DNA of 25,259 bases from Vibrio sp. UBA2441 (GCA_002342685.1 DDQN01000071.1:1-25259); one strand, 5' to 3'; shown: positions 1-7,360, counted from the first letter of the stretch. Notes: generated by a model not told the origin, from the sequence alone. Program-made: numbers and translations.

Positions 1-23
1 TTCAGCGTACCACTACATTTAAA

Positions 24-50
24 GTACAGGTGCAGTAGCAACACCTGTAC
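24..50 (-). terminator. Perfect 9-bp hairpin, probable terminator of the DUF2787 gene
   Basis: GTACAGGTG (24-32) and CACCTGTAC (42-50) are perfect inverted repeats around a 9-nt loop. They lie 30 nt past the stop of the minus-strand gene. Read on the minus strand, the stem is followed by a short TTTAAAT tract, so termination is plausible but the U-tract is weak. Confidence 0.4.
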
Positions 51-79
51 CTACCATTGAGGGTGTATCAAGCTTGGTA

Positions 80-523
80 TCAATTACTTATTTCAATCTG
101 ATCATAAGACTCCATATCTAAGTACGACAGAAAGTTACTCTCCCATATCTTGTAGAAATCATTGATCCCATAAGCATCGATTGCTTGCCATCCCATAGGG
201 GCAATGAACGCTTGTCCGTTAGCAATATCAAAATCCACATTACGCTCTAGCTCTGGGTATACGTTGCCTTGGTAAGCGAAGTCCGTGAGGTATTGGATTT
301 GATACTGGCTTTCATTTTCTTTCAACAACATAATTTCGACAGGGTGATATCCACCCGCTTCAGCACTGTAAGTGGCATCTCGAAAGTTAATGGTGAAGCT
401 TTCACTGTCTTTCTTGGTTGGGTTCTGTTTCCAGAATGTCTCCATCTTGCTTTTCAACAGGCTCTTAAGCTTCTGAGAGACTGGCGAGTATGGCGCTGTG
501 ATGGTGAGTGTTTGAGGTTTCAT
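80..523 (-). CDS. DUF2787 family protein (island-associated)
   Basis: This 147-residue soluble protein matches my memory of the DUF2787 family in the stretches around 'FTINFRDATYSAEAGGYHPV' and 'YLTDFAYQG', and in 'ESNFLSYLDMESYD' near the end. The family has no known function and recurs in Vibrio and Shewanella genomic islands next to short RadC proteins, as here. An in-frame TTG lies 15 nt upstream at 538, but the AAAGGA ribosome site falls between it and ATG 523, six bases before the ATG, so ATG 523 is the start. No signal peptide or membrane segment is visible. The gene has its own promoter element (555-588). The second family member at 622-1056 is a divergent paralogue rather than a recent duplicate. 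Confidence 0.8.
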   Translation of the reverse strand: MKPQTLTITAPYSPVSQKLKSLLKSKMETFWKQNPTKKDSESFTINFRDATYSAEAGGYHPVEIMLLKENESQYQIQYLTDFAYQGNVYPELERNVDFDIANGQAFIAPMGWQAIDAYGINDFYKIWESNFLSYLDMESYDQIEISN

Positions 524-554
524 ATTTTTTCCTTTCAATCGTTTTGTTCAGGTC

Positions 555-588
555 AATGATATGTACCTGAGTTTGGTTTGAATCGAAT
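555..588 (-). promoter_or_regulatory. Shared 34-nt promoter element, copy A
   Basis: On the minus strand this reads ATTCGATTCAA, then a spacer, then CATATCATT, with a -10-like TATCAT at 561-556. The same layout with identical internal spacing occurs upstream of radC (1555-1588) and of the gene at 10491-11375 (11416-11449). The -10 lies about 33 nt upstream of ATG 523. That it is a promoter is inferred from position and repetition. Confidence 0.5.
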
Positions 589-621
589 GTGGTGGGGATG
601 CTTTAAGCTGAGAGGCAGTAA

Positions 622-1056
622 CTATGGGAATTGACTGACGACCGTTAACGTCTGTGTATCGAACTGTGATGCCTTCAGGTGATTGGTGAAGGCCTTGAGC
701 CAGCTAATAAAGAGTGACTGCACCTCAGGCCGATTGAGTTCGCATCGGTGGATATCTGGTTGGTAGAACCATTGATGCTTGAAGTTGAAATATAAAGCCA
801 CATCAACACTCTCAGCTTCTGGTGTGGGGTAATCAAAAGAAGCGATGAATCGTACTTCCCAAGGCTCATTGGAGTTAGCTCGTTCAAGCTGTACCTCAAT
901 CGGTTGTATCCCGCTTCGGTAGCGATAGAAGCTTGCGACCTTAAGGTTAAGTGCCACTCGTTTTGTTTCAATAGGGATGTCATATTGTTCAATCAATAGC
1001 TCGGCAAGCTGGTGGAATAGGTCGAGCTTGAAGTTCCGCTTGATATCACTATTCAT
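622..1056 (-). CDS. DUF2787 family protein, second copy
   Basis: A 144-residue soluble protein with the DUF2787 layout: 'FYRYRSGIQPIEVQLER' and 'VRFIASFDYPTPEAESVDVA' in the middle, and a C-terminal helical part near 'FISWLKAFTNHLKAS'. Similarity to the neighbour at 80-523 is faint but collinear. The start is ATG 1056, which overlaps the radC stop as ATGA, so translation is probably coupled to radC; an in-frame TTG six bases upstream (1062) is the weaker choice. No separate promoter is visible between the two genes, so radC and this gene form one transcription unit from the element at 1555-1588. The function is unknown; a role in island maintenance is only suggested by the company it keeps. 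Confidence 0.75.
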   Translation of the reverse strand: MNSDIKRNFKLDLFHQLAELLIEQYDIPIETKRVALNLKVASFYRYRSGIQPIEVQLERANSNEPWEVRFIASFDYPTPEAESVDVALYFNFKHQWFYQPDIHRCELNRPEVQSLFISWLKAFTNHLKASQFDTQTLTVVSQFP

Positions 1057-1517
1057 AACCAACTTCTCTCAGCAAAAGAGACACAATCACTGCCCACCAC
1101 AATGTGGTCGAGTACTCGCACATCAACCAGTGCTAAAGCATCCTTTAAACGCTCTGTAATACGCCTATCAGCTTGTGATGGGTTGGAATCACCCGATGGA
1201 TGGTTATGAGCAAAAATCACTGCTGAGGCGTTTTTCTCAAGTACCAGCTTCACCACTTCTCGTGGATACACCGAAGCACTGTCAATCGTGCCAAAGAACA
1301 ACTCATTGAATTCAATCAACTGATGCTGGTTATTTAGTAACATCACCCCAAATACTTCCCTCTTATATTCTCCTAGCTTGCAGCGTAGAAAGGCTTTCGT
1401 ATCATTCGGACGTGTAAAGGCATCCCCGCTTACCAATCGACTCTCTAAGATCTCGACGGCTTTCTCTAATATCTGGTGCTCCGTAACGGGAGCGCTGAAG
1501 GTATATAGCGTTTCCAT
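1053..1517 (-). CDS. radC: RadC-type JAB/MPN-domain protein (short, island form)
   Basis: This 154-residue protein has the RadC JAB metalloprotease-like domain. The signature HNHPSGDSNPSQAD carries the metal-ligand histidines, serine and aspartate of the JAMM motif, followed by 'RITERLKDALALVDVRVLDH' and the typical ending 'VSFAERSWL'. It lacks the N-terminal helix-hairpin-helix region of chromosomal RadC (about 220 residues) and so is the short form common on islands. The biochemical role of RadC proteins is unresolved, and the old 'DNA repair' name is not well supported. The ATG at 1517 is preceded by AAGGAG five bases away; the upstream in-frame start at 1544 lacks such a site. The gene is coupled to the downstream DUF2787 gene. 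Confidence 0.9.
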   Translation of the reverse strand: METLYTFSAPVTEHQILEKAVEILESRLVSGDAFTRPNDTKAFLRCKLGEYKREVFGVMLLNNQHQLIEFNELFFGTIDSASVYPREVVKLVLEKNASAVIFAHNHPSGDSNPSQADRRITERLKDALALVDVRVLDHIVVGSDCVSFAERSWL

Positions 1518-1554
1518 ATCTTCTCCTTGTATCAATAAATGCAATGCTCAAGGG

Positions 1555-1588
1555 AATGATATGTATGTGAAAAATTCTTCAATCGAAT
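1555..1588 (-). promoter_or_regulatory. Shared 34-nt promoter element, copy B
   Basis: On the minus strand it reads ATTCGATTGAA, then a spacer ending in TTCACATA, then CATATCATT. The -10-like TATCAT lies about 39 nt upstream of the radC ATG. It aligns without gaps to copies A and C. Confidence 0.5.
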
Positions 1589-1679
1589 TCAAATCCACTA
1601 TGAGACCGACTGAGACTTGTTGAGATAAAAAATACAGACCTGCGTCTTTGTTTGAGTGATACCAACAAAGGCAATAGTC

Positions 1680-1949
1680 ATGAACCCAAACCATTCAAAC
1701 ACTGAACACCCGAATCGCTTGATGAGATTAAAAGAGGTTATGCATATCTGCGGGCTTTCCCGTGCGTCTATTTACAGCTTTATGGAGGAAGGCACTTTTC
1801 CTCAATCCGTGTCACTAGGCGCAAGAGCCATTGGCTGGCGATATCAAGATATTCAAAATTGGATACTGGAAAAGATACAAGAGCGGGACGAGAAGTTAAT
1901 CAAGCAGGCTGAGTTGAAAGCAAAACAGGAGAAACGTTATGGAAGATAA
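1680..1949 (+). CDS. AlpA family phage-type transcriptional regulator
   Basis: This 89-residue protein has the AlpA/MerR-like winged helix-turn-helix. 'RLKEVMHICGLSRASIYSFM' (about residues 23-42) is followed by the diagnostic 'GTFPQSVSLGARAIGWRYQDI' region, then a charged C-terminal helix rich in Lys and Glu. AlpA proteins are small DNA-binding activators of excision or other mobile-element genes. The in-frame GTG at 1656 could add eight residues, but AAAGGC sits at a good distance before ATG 1680, so I prefer 1680. The gene overlaps the Gp2-like gene by 11 nt and is divergent from radC, suggesting a two-gene operon. A second AlpA gene lies 800 bp downstream. Confidence 0.88.
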   Translation: MNPNHSNTEHPNRLMRLKEVMHICGLSRASIYSFMEEGTFPQSVSLGARAIGWRYQDIQNWILEKIQERDEKLIKQAELKAKQEKRYGR

Positions 1950-2622
1950 CACGATTGAGAATGAATGTTTCCGTGAGTACCAAATCGATACGGTGGATGG
2001 CGGTCTTTCGCTGCCACTGATAGAAAAACTCTATTTTGCTTATCGAAGCGTCTTAAGTCGTTTTGGTCACAGCTATGTATTTCGGTTTCGGCTAGGCATA
2101 CCCAGAAAGTACAACAATCAAACCAAGGCGTTATTCAATCAGTGGTTTTATCGATTCTGCCATTACAGACAGAAGGATAAGATTAGCGTGATATGGAAAA
2201 AGGAAATATCTGACACTGGCGCAATCAGCTACCGCTTCACGATGTTTTTAGATGCAGCTCCCTATCAACCGATGGCAAATGAATACCAAATCAGAAAAAA
2301 ACTGACGAAAGACATTACGCGAACGTGGGCAACGACCACACAGACAAGCCAATACGACATCAGTGAACTTTGCTCCTTTCTTACTCAACCTCTGCTTGAA
2401 CTCAATAAAGAGCATGAGGATTTTGACCACCAACACCGCTGCTTGTTCTACGTACTAAGCAGGCAAGCCAATATCAGCACAAATCATGATATTGACGTTC
2501 AAAGCACGATAGGTTCATTTGTCAGTAAATCTAAAAAGAAAGGAAGGCAGCCGAGAAAGCCGAGAGAAAAAAGGTCAAAGAAAAGACAACCATCATCCGC
2601 GAGGCCACCAGCACAAGTATGA
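1939..2622 (+). CDS. Inovirus Gp2 / YagK-YfjJ-like protein
   Basis: A 227-residue soluble protein. The order of blocks 'VDGGLSLPLIEKLYFAYRSV', 'FRFRLGIP', 'RFCHYRQKDKISVIWKKEIS' and a long middle segment ending before 'HQHRCLFYVLSRQ' resembles the inovirus Gp2 family (YagK/YfjJ C-terminal domain). This family follows alpA in many satellite-phage-like islands, and a replication-initiation role has been suggested for it. The last 30 residues are extremely basic (Lys/Arg/Pro-rich, from about 195), compatible with nucleic-acid binding. It starts inside the end of alpA, so the two are probably co-translated. Assignment rests on pattern memory and synteny; no catalytic motif can be pointed out with certainty. 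Confidence 0.65.
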   Translation: MEDNTIENECFREYQIDTVDGGLSLPLIEKLYFAYRSVLSRFGHSYVFRFRLGIPRKYNNQTKALFNQWFYRFCHYRQKDKISVIWKKEISDTGAISYRFTMFLDAAPYQPMANEYQIRKKLTKDITRTWATTTQTSQYDISELCSFLTQPLLELNKEHEDFDHQHRCLFYVLSRQANISTNHDIDVQSTIGSFVSKSKKKGRQPRKPREKRSKKRQPSSARPPAQV

Positions 2623-2748
2623 TTGATGTTACGGGCTGGAAGGTAAACCAATAACGGGATGTCCTATATCTACAGGCTGATATTAGGTTAGGGAAATTTT
2701 TACACTTCAACTCTATCTCATGAGTGATAACCATAGAGGAAGAATTTC

Positions 2749-2916
2749 ATGAGATTAGTTCGTTTAAAAGAAGTGATAGAAAGAGTGCAGTTAAGTAAGT
2801 CGACCATCTACAAAATGATGGCTAACGGGGAGTTTCCACACAATGTATCGCTTGGAGAGCGAGCCTCCGCATGGGTTGAGCATGAATTGGATAAATGGAT
2901 TGAGAATCGAGCATAG
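2749..2916 (+). CDS. Second, minimal AlpA family regulator (55 aa)
   Basis: ATG 2749 opens a 55-codon frame ending with TAG at 2914-2916. It encodes 'MRLVRLKEVIERVQLSKSTI' followed by 'YKMMANGEFPHNVSLGERA' and 'AWVEHELDKWIENRA'. This is nearly the bare AlpA helix-turn-helix and aligns block for block with the AlpA at 1680-1949, though it is clearly diverged. AGAGGAAG at 2735-2742 is a good ribosome site. It stands alone, 127 nt after the Gp2-like gene, and is followed at once by a terminator-like hairpin. Two AlpA proteins around one Gp2-like gene could be activator and antagonist, or the trace of two overlapping islands. Confidence 0.88.
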   Translation: MRLVRLKEVIERVQLSKSTIYKMMANGEFPHNVSLGERASAWVEHELDKWIENRA

Positions 2917-2927
2917 CAATGACTTAG

Positions 2928-2956
2928 GCCAGTAGCGAAAGCTGCTGGCTTTATGC
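2928..2956 (+). terminator. Probable terminator after the second alpA
   Basis: GCCAGTAGC (2928-2936) pairs with GCTGCTGGC (2941-2949), with one G-U pair and a GAAA tetraloop, and is followed by TTTATG. It begins 12 nt after the alpA stop. The U-tract is short. Confidence 0.6.
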
Positions 2957-3425
2957 CCTTTTAGAGAAGGGGTTTGAGTCGGAGGCGTCTTGTTTCATTG
3001 GGCTAGAATAAAGTTATCTAAGTAGAGCGCTTTAGTGCGACTAATCTAAAAAGCTTCAGCCTCTTTTCGTGCCAGCAAGATTTTAGGCCGATATATTCTG
3101 TCCCCAGATAATCGAACTTGTAGGAATAGCTGGGAGCTAATGTACGGTGCTCAAAAACTCCCAAAACTGAGCAAAAAGTAGATTTTCAGTAGTTGGTTTT
3201 TATATGAATAGTAATGCAAGAATCACCGTACATGGTATCTACGAACTTGAGTTTTTTGTACCAAATTGATCATTTTAGGTACTACTTTATAGCACGCTTA
3301 ATATCCAAAATCCGATAGGCTAAGCACCTTCCAATTGAGACCTAATCTCTTAAAAATATACTTACCCGGCATTGGCAAAATCCAGTGCCGGAAGTACGAT
3401 TTTGATATTTGAATCTCTTCAGAAA
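2957..3425. other. Gene-free stretch at the probable island edge
   Basis: No convincing coding frame was found on either strand. The stretch holds a 10-bp inverted repeat ATGTACGGTG (3140-3149) / CACCGTACAT (3224-3233), an imperfect hairpin GTACC...GGTAC (3258-3282), and a strong hairpin at 3366-3391 listed separately. It separates island-type genes from metabolic genes, so an attachment site or scar could lie here, but I cannot identify one. Confidence 0.4.
3366..3391 (-). terminator. Strong hairpin downstream of the ygjV-like gene
   Basis: CCGGCATTGG (3366-3375) pairs with CCAGTGCCGG (3382-3391) across a 6-nt loop, with one wobble pair. It lies 34 nt past the stop of the minus-strand gene. 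On the minus strand a T-run follows only after about 9 nt, so this is a moderate terminator candidate. Confidence 0.45.
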
Positions 3426-3671
3426 TTAATAGCCTGATGTAATTTCCGTTTTCTGCTTATCTCTTTTGTTGAGCTTTACTATCTGGTGAATGTTAATGGC
3501 GATGCATAAACTGTTCATCAGTACAACAGGATAGGCACCAATAATCATTCCGTACATTGCCATTATTGCGCAGCCAAAAGAGTTCAGATATCGCAACCGA
3601 GAGACGTTGGTCATTAGTAGCGAAATGGTAATAACAATTGAACCTAAGTAGCCGATAATTTCATTGTGCAT
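3426..3671 (-). CDS. YgjV-like small inner-membrane protein
   Basis: This 81-residue protein has three hydrophobic segments: about residues 5-19 ('IIGYLGSIVITISLL'), 30-45 ('NSFGCAIMAMYGMIIG') and 47-63 ('YPVVLMNSLCIAINIHQ'), then a basic tail. The pattern of segment, R-x-L-N, glycine-cysteine segment, 'GAYPVVLMN' is that of the YgjV family of uncharacterised inner-membrane proteins. ATG 3671 gives the family-like short N-terminus; the upstream frame to 3734 adds an unrelated 21 residues. It lies 72 nt downstream of the phosphorylase gene on the same strand, so it may be transcribed with it. The substrate is unknown. Confidence 0.6.
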   Translation of the reverse strand: MHNEIIGYLGSIVITISLLMTNVSRLRYLNSFGCAIMAMYGMIIGAYPVVLMNSLCIAINIHQIVKLNKRDKQKTEITSGY

Positions 3672-3743
3672 ATATGTGGCCTCTAAATTATTAGTTCGTC
3701 CCTGAACTAAGGGGGTTAGGTAAAAACAGAGCAACCATGGCGT

Positions 3744-4523
3744 TTAAAATCGCGTATTACCTTGATGGAAGCGATAAATAGCTTCTAAAGCAACCTCGGT
3801 TTCTTTTTCAATGGCTTTTTCAAGCGGGATGTTTCGTTTCCCCCAGAAGTTTTCTCCGCGTTTATGGTTTGCCGCTACCCCACAAATGGTCGCTCCTTTC
3901 AGCCCCCGACGGTGACAAACCGTGAAAAGTGCTGACGCTTCCATTTCAATATTTTTCAGGTTTAAGTCGATAAGTTTCTGGATCCACTCTGGTGTTTCAC
4001 CATAGAACGAATCGTCGGTCGAGCTGATCCCCCAATGCACTTTAAAATCTTCGCCCTGAGAAAACTCTTTGGCTACCCGGATCAGCTCCGATGTTACTTC
4101 CAGATCGGCAACGGCTGGCAGGTTATCCGGTACATAGAACTTAGACGTTCCTTCATTTTTCATTGCTGCGGTTGTGATGACCAAATCACCTATGTCTATA
4201 TCATCCTGCAATGCCGCGCAGCTCCCCAGACGGATAAAGACTTTCGCACCGATATTAGCCAGCTCTTCAGCGGCAATGGCTGTCGACGGACAACCCATAC
4301 CTGTTGAGGTCACCGATACTCTCACACCCTTGTAATAACCCGTGTATGTCTTATGTTCCCGTTTATGGGCAACCAGTTTTGCGTCATCCATATACTGGGC
4401 AATAATATCGGTTCTGAACGGGTCGCCGGGCAGTAAAACATATTCTGCTACGTCTCCTTCTACCATGCCGATATGATATTGTTTAATACCTTGAGTTCTT
4501 TCATCTTTATTGACTACAGACAT
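3744..4523 (-). CDS. Nucleoside phosphorylase (Udp-like, PNP/UDP family)
   Basis: This 259-residue cytosolic enzyme belongs to the PNP_UDP_1 family, which splits nucleosides with phosphate into base and (deoxy)ribose-1-phosphate. Visible motifs are 'LLPGDPFRTD' (33-35 GDP, phosphate loop), 'RLGSCAALQDDIDIGDLVIT' (99-118) and 'NIEMEASALF' (191-200), which holds the ribose-binding Glu-Met-Glu. Overall layout and length resemble uridine phosphorylase (about 253), but the phosphate-site loop reads GSCAALQ, closer to the GSCG of DeoD purine phosphorylases than to GTTG of Udp. Substrate specificity therefore cannot be assigned. ATG 4523 is preceded by AAAGGTC. It is downstream of, and co-oriented with, a LysR gene; a perfect palindrome at 4584-4598 in its upstream region suggests regulation. 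Confidence 0.85.
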   Translation of the reverse strand: MSVVNKDERTQGIKQYHIGMVEGDVAEYVLLPGDPFRTDIIAQYMDDAKLVAHKREHKTYTGYYKGVRVSVTSTGMGCPSTAIAAEELANIGAKVFIRLGSCAALQDDIDIGDLVITTAAMKNEGTSKFYVPDNLPAVADLEVTSELIRVAKEFSQGEDFKVHWGISSTDDSFYGETPEWIQKLIDLNLKNIEMEASALFTVCHRRGLKGATICGVAANHKRGENFWGKRNIPLEKAIEKETEVALEAIYRFHQGNTRF

Positions 4524-4583
4524 AATTGACCTTTCGTTTTAATTATTGAATCATGAGAATTTGGTACCAGATAAATGGCGGGC

Positions 4584-4598
4584 TTAACCAGTGGTTAA
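4584..4598 (-). promoter_or_regulatory. 15-bp palindrome, candidate LysR-type operator
   Basis: TTAACCA-G-TGGTTAA is a perfect palindrome containing T-N11-A, the LysR box pattern. It lies 61 nt upstream of the phosphorylase ATG, between a -10-like TATAAT (4636-4631 on the minus strand) and the gene. The LysR encoded at 4778-5680 is the obvious candidate ligand; this is inference. Confidence 0.45.
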
Positions 4599-4777
4599 TA
4601 GCCGCTTATTTCTATTTATCGATGTCTGAAATTATAAGTTTTGAAGACGGAGGCGAACCACAGGGTATTACTTGAAATACTTTTTCTGTATGAGAAGAGC
4701 ACCTTGTAGGTTTGAGAATAACGTCACGATTCATACGCTTGAGAAAAAAATTGGTAAGGTGAACCGGATTGATGCGG

Positions 4778-5680
4778 TTATTTTGTCGATTCTTTAATGA
4801 ATTCGATAATGGTTTTCAGGCGTTTGGGAAGGTTCTGAAATTTTGGGTATACCGCGTAAACCGGCATTTGTAAGGTCGGAGTCCAGCCGGTAAGTAAAGG
4901 AACCAGTTTGCCACTCTCTACCTCATCGGTTAGCAAATAACTGGCAATGTAACCGATACCTCTGCCCGCCAAGACGGCATCACGGACAGCTTCGGCTTTA
5001 TCCACACGGAAGTTACCGGACACTTCAACCTCAATTTGCTCTGATTCTTTGCTGAATCCCCATTGGTTATAGCTGCGGTTTTTACTGTGGTAAGTAACAC
5101 AGTTATGAGACTGCAAGTCTGCTGGGTGGCTAGGCTTTCCTGCCTCAGTGATATAGTCTGGTGATGCACACAAGATAAACTCGCTATCCTGAATTCGTTG
5201 CGCTACATAACTAGGGTTGATCTCTTCGCAAGTGGTAAACCAGAGATCAATATTGTCTTCCAGCATGTCTATTTTATAGTCGAACAGGCTTACTTCCATG
5301 GTGAGTGAAGGGTGAATTTTTTGAAGTTTATCCAGCGCAGGCAGTATATGTATCGTGCCAAACGAACACGATAGTGCTAAGTGAACATTGCCTGATACCT
5401 CGTCTCTTGAATCTATCATCATGCTGTTGGCTGTCTGGATAAGGCTTACTATTTTCCCGCAATACTCAGCATACTCTTTCCCTTCCGCTGTTAATGCCAT
5501 GCTTCTTGTACTGCGATTTACTAACTGAACATTCAGCTCTTCTTCAAGGGTATGTATCTGCTTGCTCACATGAGAAACCGACACCCCTAGTTTTTCTGCT
5601 GCTTTGGTAAGGCTGCCGGATGTGGCCAAGGCGTTGAAGAAAACCATTTGGTAAGCTTTGTGTTGCAGGTCGTTGTTCAT
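4778..5680 (-). CDS. LysR family transcriptional regulator
   Basis: A 300-residue regulator. The N-terminal winged helix-turn-helix is clear: 'FFNALATSGSLTKAAEKLGV' then 'SVSHVSKQIHTLEEELNVQL' (about residues 14-53). It is followed by a periplasmic-binding-protein-like effector domain from about residue 92. The phrase 'NRSTRSMALTAEGKEYAEYC' is typical of the CrgA/AaeR-like branch of the family. It starts at ATG 5680 with AAGGC upstream. The phosphorylase gene lies 255 nt downstream on the same strand, separated by a palindromic operator candidate. No divergently transcribed intact target exists: the plus-strand DNA beyond its start is degenerate, so its usual target may have been lost, or it may act on the downstream gene. 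Confidence 0.92.
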   Translation of the reverse strand: MNNDLQHKAYQMVFFNALATSGSLTKAAEKLGVSVSHVSKQIHTLEEELNVQLVNRSTRSMALTAEGKEYAEYCGKIVSLIQTANSMMIDSRDEVSGNVHLALSCSFGTIHILPALDKLQKIHPSLTMEVSLFDYKIDMLEDNIDLWFTTCEEINPSYVAQRIQDSEFILCASPDYITEAGKPSHPADLQSHNCVTYHSKNRSYNQWGFSKESEQIEVEVSGNFRVDKAEAVRDAVLAGRGIGYIASYLLTDEVESGKLVPLLTGWTPTLQMPVYAVYPKFQNLPKRLKTIIEFIKESTK

Positions 5681-5874
5681 TTATTTGCCTTGTTTGTATC
5701 AGTTTTAGTGGGCGGATGGGTTTTATTGTTTCTGGCACTACTCTTCTTAGGATAACGTGCATTGTTAAAATTGATAACACGTTGGTTCGTGATCTACCGC
5801 AAAGTTCAATAGCAGTTTCACGAGGGGTAGAAAATGGCGAAAATGGCCTGTCAGTTCAATCTGGTCAAATCGCT

Positions 5875-6033
5875 CATACTTCAGTCAAAAGACATGTGAA
5901 AACCAGAAGTGCAGCTACGCCCTACGATCCTCAATTTGACGCTTATTTAGCTAAGCACAAGCAAAAAAAGCAGGTCGGCACGCTTGGTAACAAGTGTCGT
6001 CTAACCGACATGAGTGATTCGGGGGTGGGCTAG
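5875..6033 (+). pseudogene. Remnant resembling a group II intron maturase C-terminus
   Basis: An open frame reads 'HTSVKRHVKTRSAATPYDPQ' and then 'FDAYLAKHKQKKQ' (5875-5973). This resembles the segment near the end of group II intron reverse transcriptase/maturases, where an 'IKRHVKV...A.PYDP.....Y...R' pattern is common. The rest of the reverse transcriptase is absent and the upstream part of the frame (from 5716) is not recognisable. I see no intron domain V sequence after it. The direction is opposite to the flanking LysR and DeoR genes. The match is short and from memory; an alternative is the tail of another mobile-element protein. Confidence 0.42.
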
Positions 6034-6404
6034 ATAGTGCATACTTTATCGTAAATCCCGCATAAAATTATGCTTGATATAACAAGCTAAAGATGAAAGA
6101 AATGTCCATTTTCTGTCATGAACGGCATCACCTGAAGTGGTGCCGCTCTGTATTTTGAGGTGCTAAAATTTATCCGAAGGGTAAATTTCGTCCGAAGCGG
6201 CTAAGAAGGTTTTGTCCAGATCCGTGCTGACGGGCTAGATCGCCGTAACGCAGATCTGCCCCACTATCATTTGGTGCAAAAGCTCATACAGATCCTATTA
6301 AGACGTGTTTGCTCTACCAAAACTTATCCGAAAGGGCGAGCACCTCATCAACTCTCCTTCCGGAGTTTTAGAAGAGACGGAAGGAGAGCGTAATACTGTT
6401 CGTT
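6034..6404. other. Gene-free degenerate stretch
   Basis: No plausible gene was found. It contains a hairpin CGGCATCAC (6123-6131) / GTGGTGCCG (6137-6145), an approximate direct repeat AAAA(T/C)TTATCCGAA at 6165 and 6319, and the terminator-like repeat at 6352-6388. Together with the maturase-like fragment it looks like decayed mobile DNA. Confidence 0.4.
6352..6388 (-). terminator. 11-bp perfect inverted repeat after deoR
   Basis: CTCTCCTTCCG (6352-6362) and CGGAAGGAGAG (6378-6388) are perfectly complementary across 15 nt, placed 16 nt after the deoR stop. No good U-tract follows on the minus strand, so it may be a weak or factor-assisted terminator. Confidence 0.45.
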
Positions 6405-7154
6405 CTAATCAACCATCAACAGTTCGACATCATAAATCTCTAACTGGCGTATAATGTTTTCTGGCGGTCGTTTGTCTGTGATGACAAAATCTATATCCGA
6501 CCACAAACAGGATTGATACATAAGTTGGGTATTGAACTTGCTCGACTCGGTAACACAGATTACTTGGGTAGACTGACTCGCCATCGCTTTTTTCAGGTTA
6601 GCATCTGACTCTAAATCCGTAGTTATCCCAGCGTCTGACAGCGCACTCACACCAATAAAGGCTTTGTTCGCCTGATATTTTTTGATCTGCTCGGTGGTCG
6701 TTTCTCCAAGGATCGCATGAGAAAAATCATCGAATGATCCACCAAGTACGCGCTTCTTGATGTGTCTTTTTCCGCTGAGCTCGTAGAGGCATTCCAACGA
6801 ATTGCTAATCACACTGGATGGAACATCAAGGTGGCGTGCAATTACAGCACACGTGGTGCCAGCATCAAGAAAAACGATGTCCTGCTCATTGATAAGAGAA
6901 GCGCCATATGCTGCAAGATTTTGTTTCACTGTGCTTTCTATTTCCTTTTGCTGGAAAGAAAGACTCACTCTTTTTTCGTCCAATATCGCTCCCCCTCGAA
7001 TACGAAGGATACCCGGGCGATCAGCGAGTTTTACTAAGTCCCTTCTCGCTGAGTCATAGGAAATATCATAGGATTGGCAAATCTCGTCAATCGTGATCTT
7101 CCCATGGTTTTTTACTCGAGCTTCTATCTCGATCAAACGTTCTTCTTGAGTCAT
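6405..7154 (-). CDS. DeoR/GlpR family transcriptional repressor
   Basis: This 249-residue regulator has an N-terminal DeoR helix-turn-helix ('ITIDEICQSYDISYDSARRD', residues 20-39, then 'L.....ILRIRGGAI') and a C-terminal sugar-phosphate sensor of the DeoR/ISOCOT fold ('IVFLDAGTTCAVIARHL', 'ANKAFIGVSALSDAGITTDL', 'VICVTESSKFN'). Such proteins usually repress an adjacent sugar catabolic operon and release DNA on binding a phosphorylated sugar. It is divergent from the oxidoreductase/UPF0303 pair at 7421-8942, its likely target. The 266-bp intergenic region holds palindromes and three tandem 10-mers. On the minus strand a TATACT -10 box lies about 35 nt upstream of ATG 7154. Confidence 0.93.
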   Translation of the reverse strand: MTQEERLIEIEARVKNHGKITIDEICQSYDISYDSARRDLVKLADRPGILRIRGGAILDEKRVSLSFQQKEIESTVKQNLAAYGASLINEQDIVFLDAGTTCAVIARHLDVPSSVISNSLECLYELSGKRHIKKRVLGGSFDDFSHAILGETTTEQIKKYQANKAFIGVSALSDAGITTDLESDANLKKAMASQSTQVICVTESSKFNTQLMYQSCLWSDIDFVITDKRPPENIIRQLEIYDVELLMVD

Positions 7155-7234
7155 TGCTACCCCTAATTATCGGCTTTCTCGCGCAGTATAGCGCATATCA
7201 CTTTCAAACGCTTGACAACATGCAAAAACACTTA

Positions 7235-7257
7235 AATTTAGCCAGCTAAATTGCTGG
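7235..7257. promoter_or_regulatory. Interlocked palindromes between deoR and the oxidoreductase
   Basis: AATTTAG-CCAG-CTAAATT (7235-7252) overlaps CCAGC-TAAATT-GCTGG (7242-7257). Both are perfect inverted repeats. They lie near the deoR promoter and are candidate operators for DeoR autoregulation. Confidence 0.4.
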
Positions 7258-7282
7258 TATATATTATATTAACATTTACCCC

Positions 7283-7360
7283 TTGAAATAGCGTAAGTTA
7301 ACATGCATACTTTGCCGTGCGCTATAAGTAAATATAAGCAATATTAAGCAATATTAAGCA
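7283..7360 (+). promoter_or_regulatory. Promoter and tandem 10-mer operator for the oxidoreductase operon
   Basis: TTGAAA (7283-7288), a 17-nt spacer and CATACT (7306-7311) form a good sigma-70 promoter, predicting a start near 7318. Just downstream, ATATAAGCA and two exact ATATTAAGCA copies (7341-7350, 7351-7360) are repeated every 10 bp, one helical turn. Repeats at this place would suit a DeoR-type repressor roadblock. Confidence 0.45.

Noticed and set aside
3140..3233. ATGTACGGTG / CACCGTACAT as an att or recombinase site
   Set aside because: A 10-bp inverted repeat within about 90 bp is expected by chance a few times in 25 kb; no recombinase gene is near.
5716..5874. Start of a full 105-aa gene on the plus strand
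   Set aside because: The first half of the frame is low-confidence sequence without any recognisable family, and only the second half resembles a protein.
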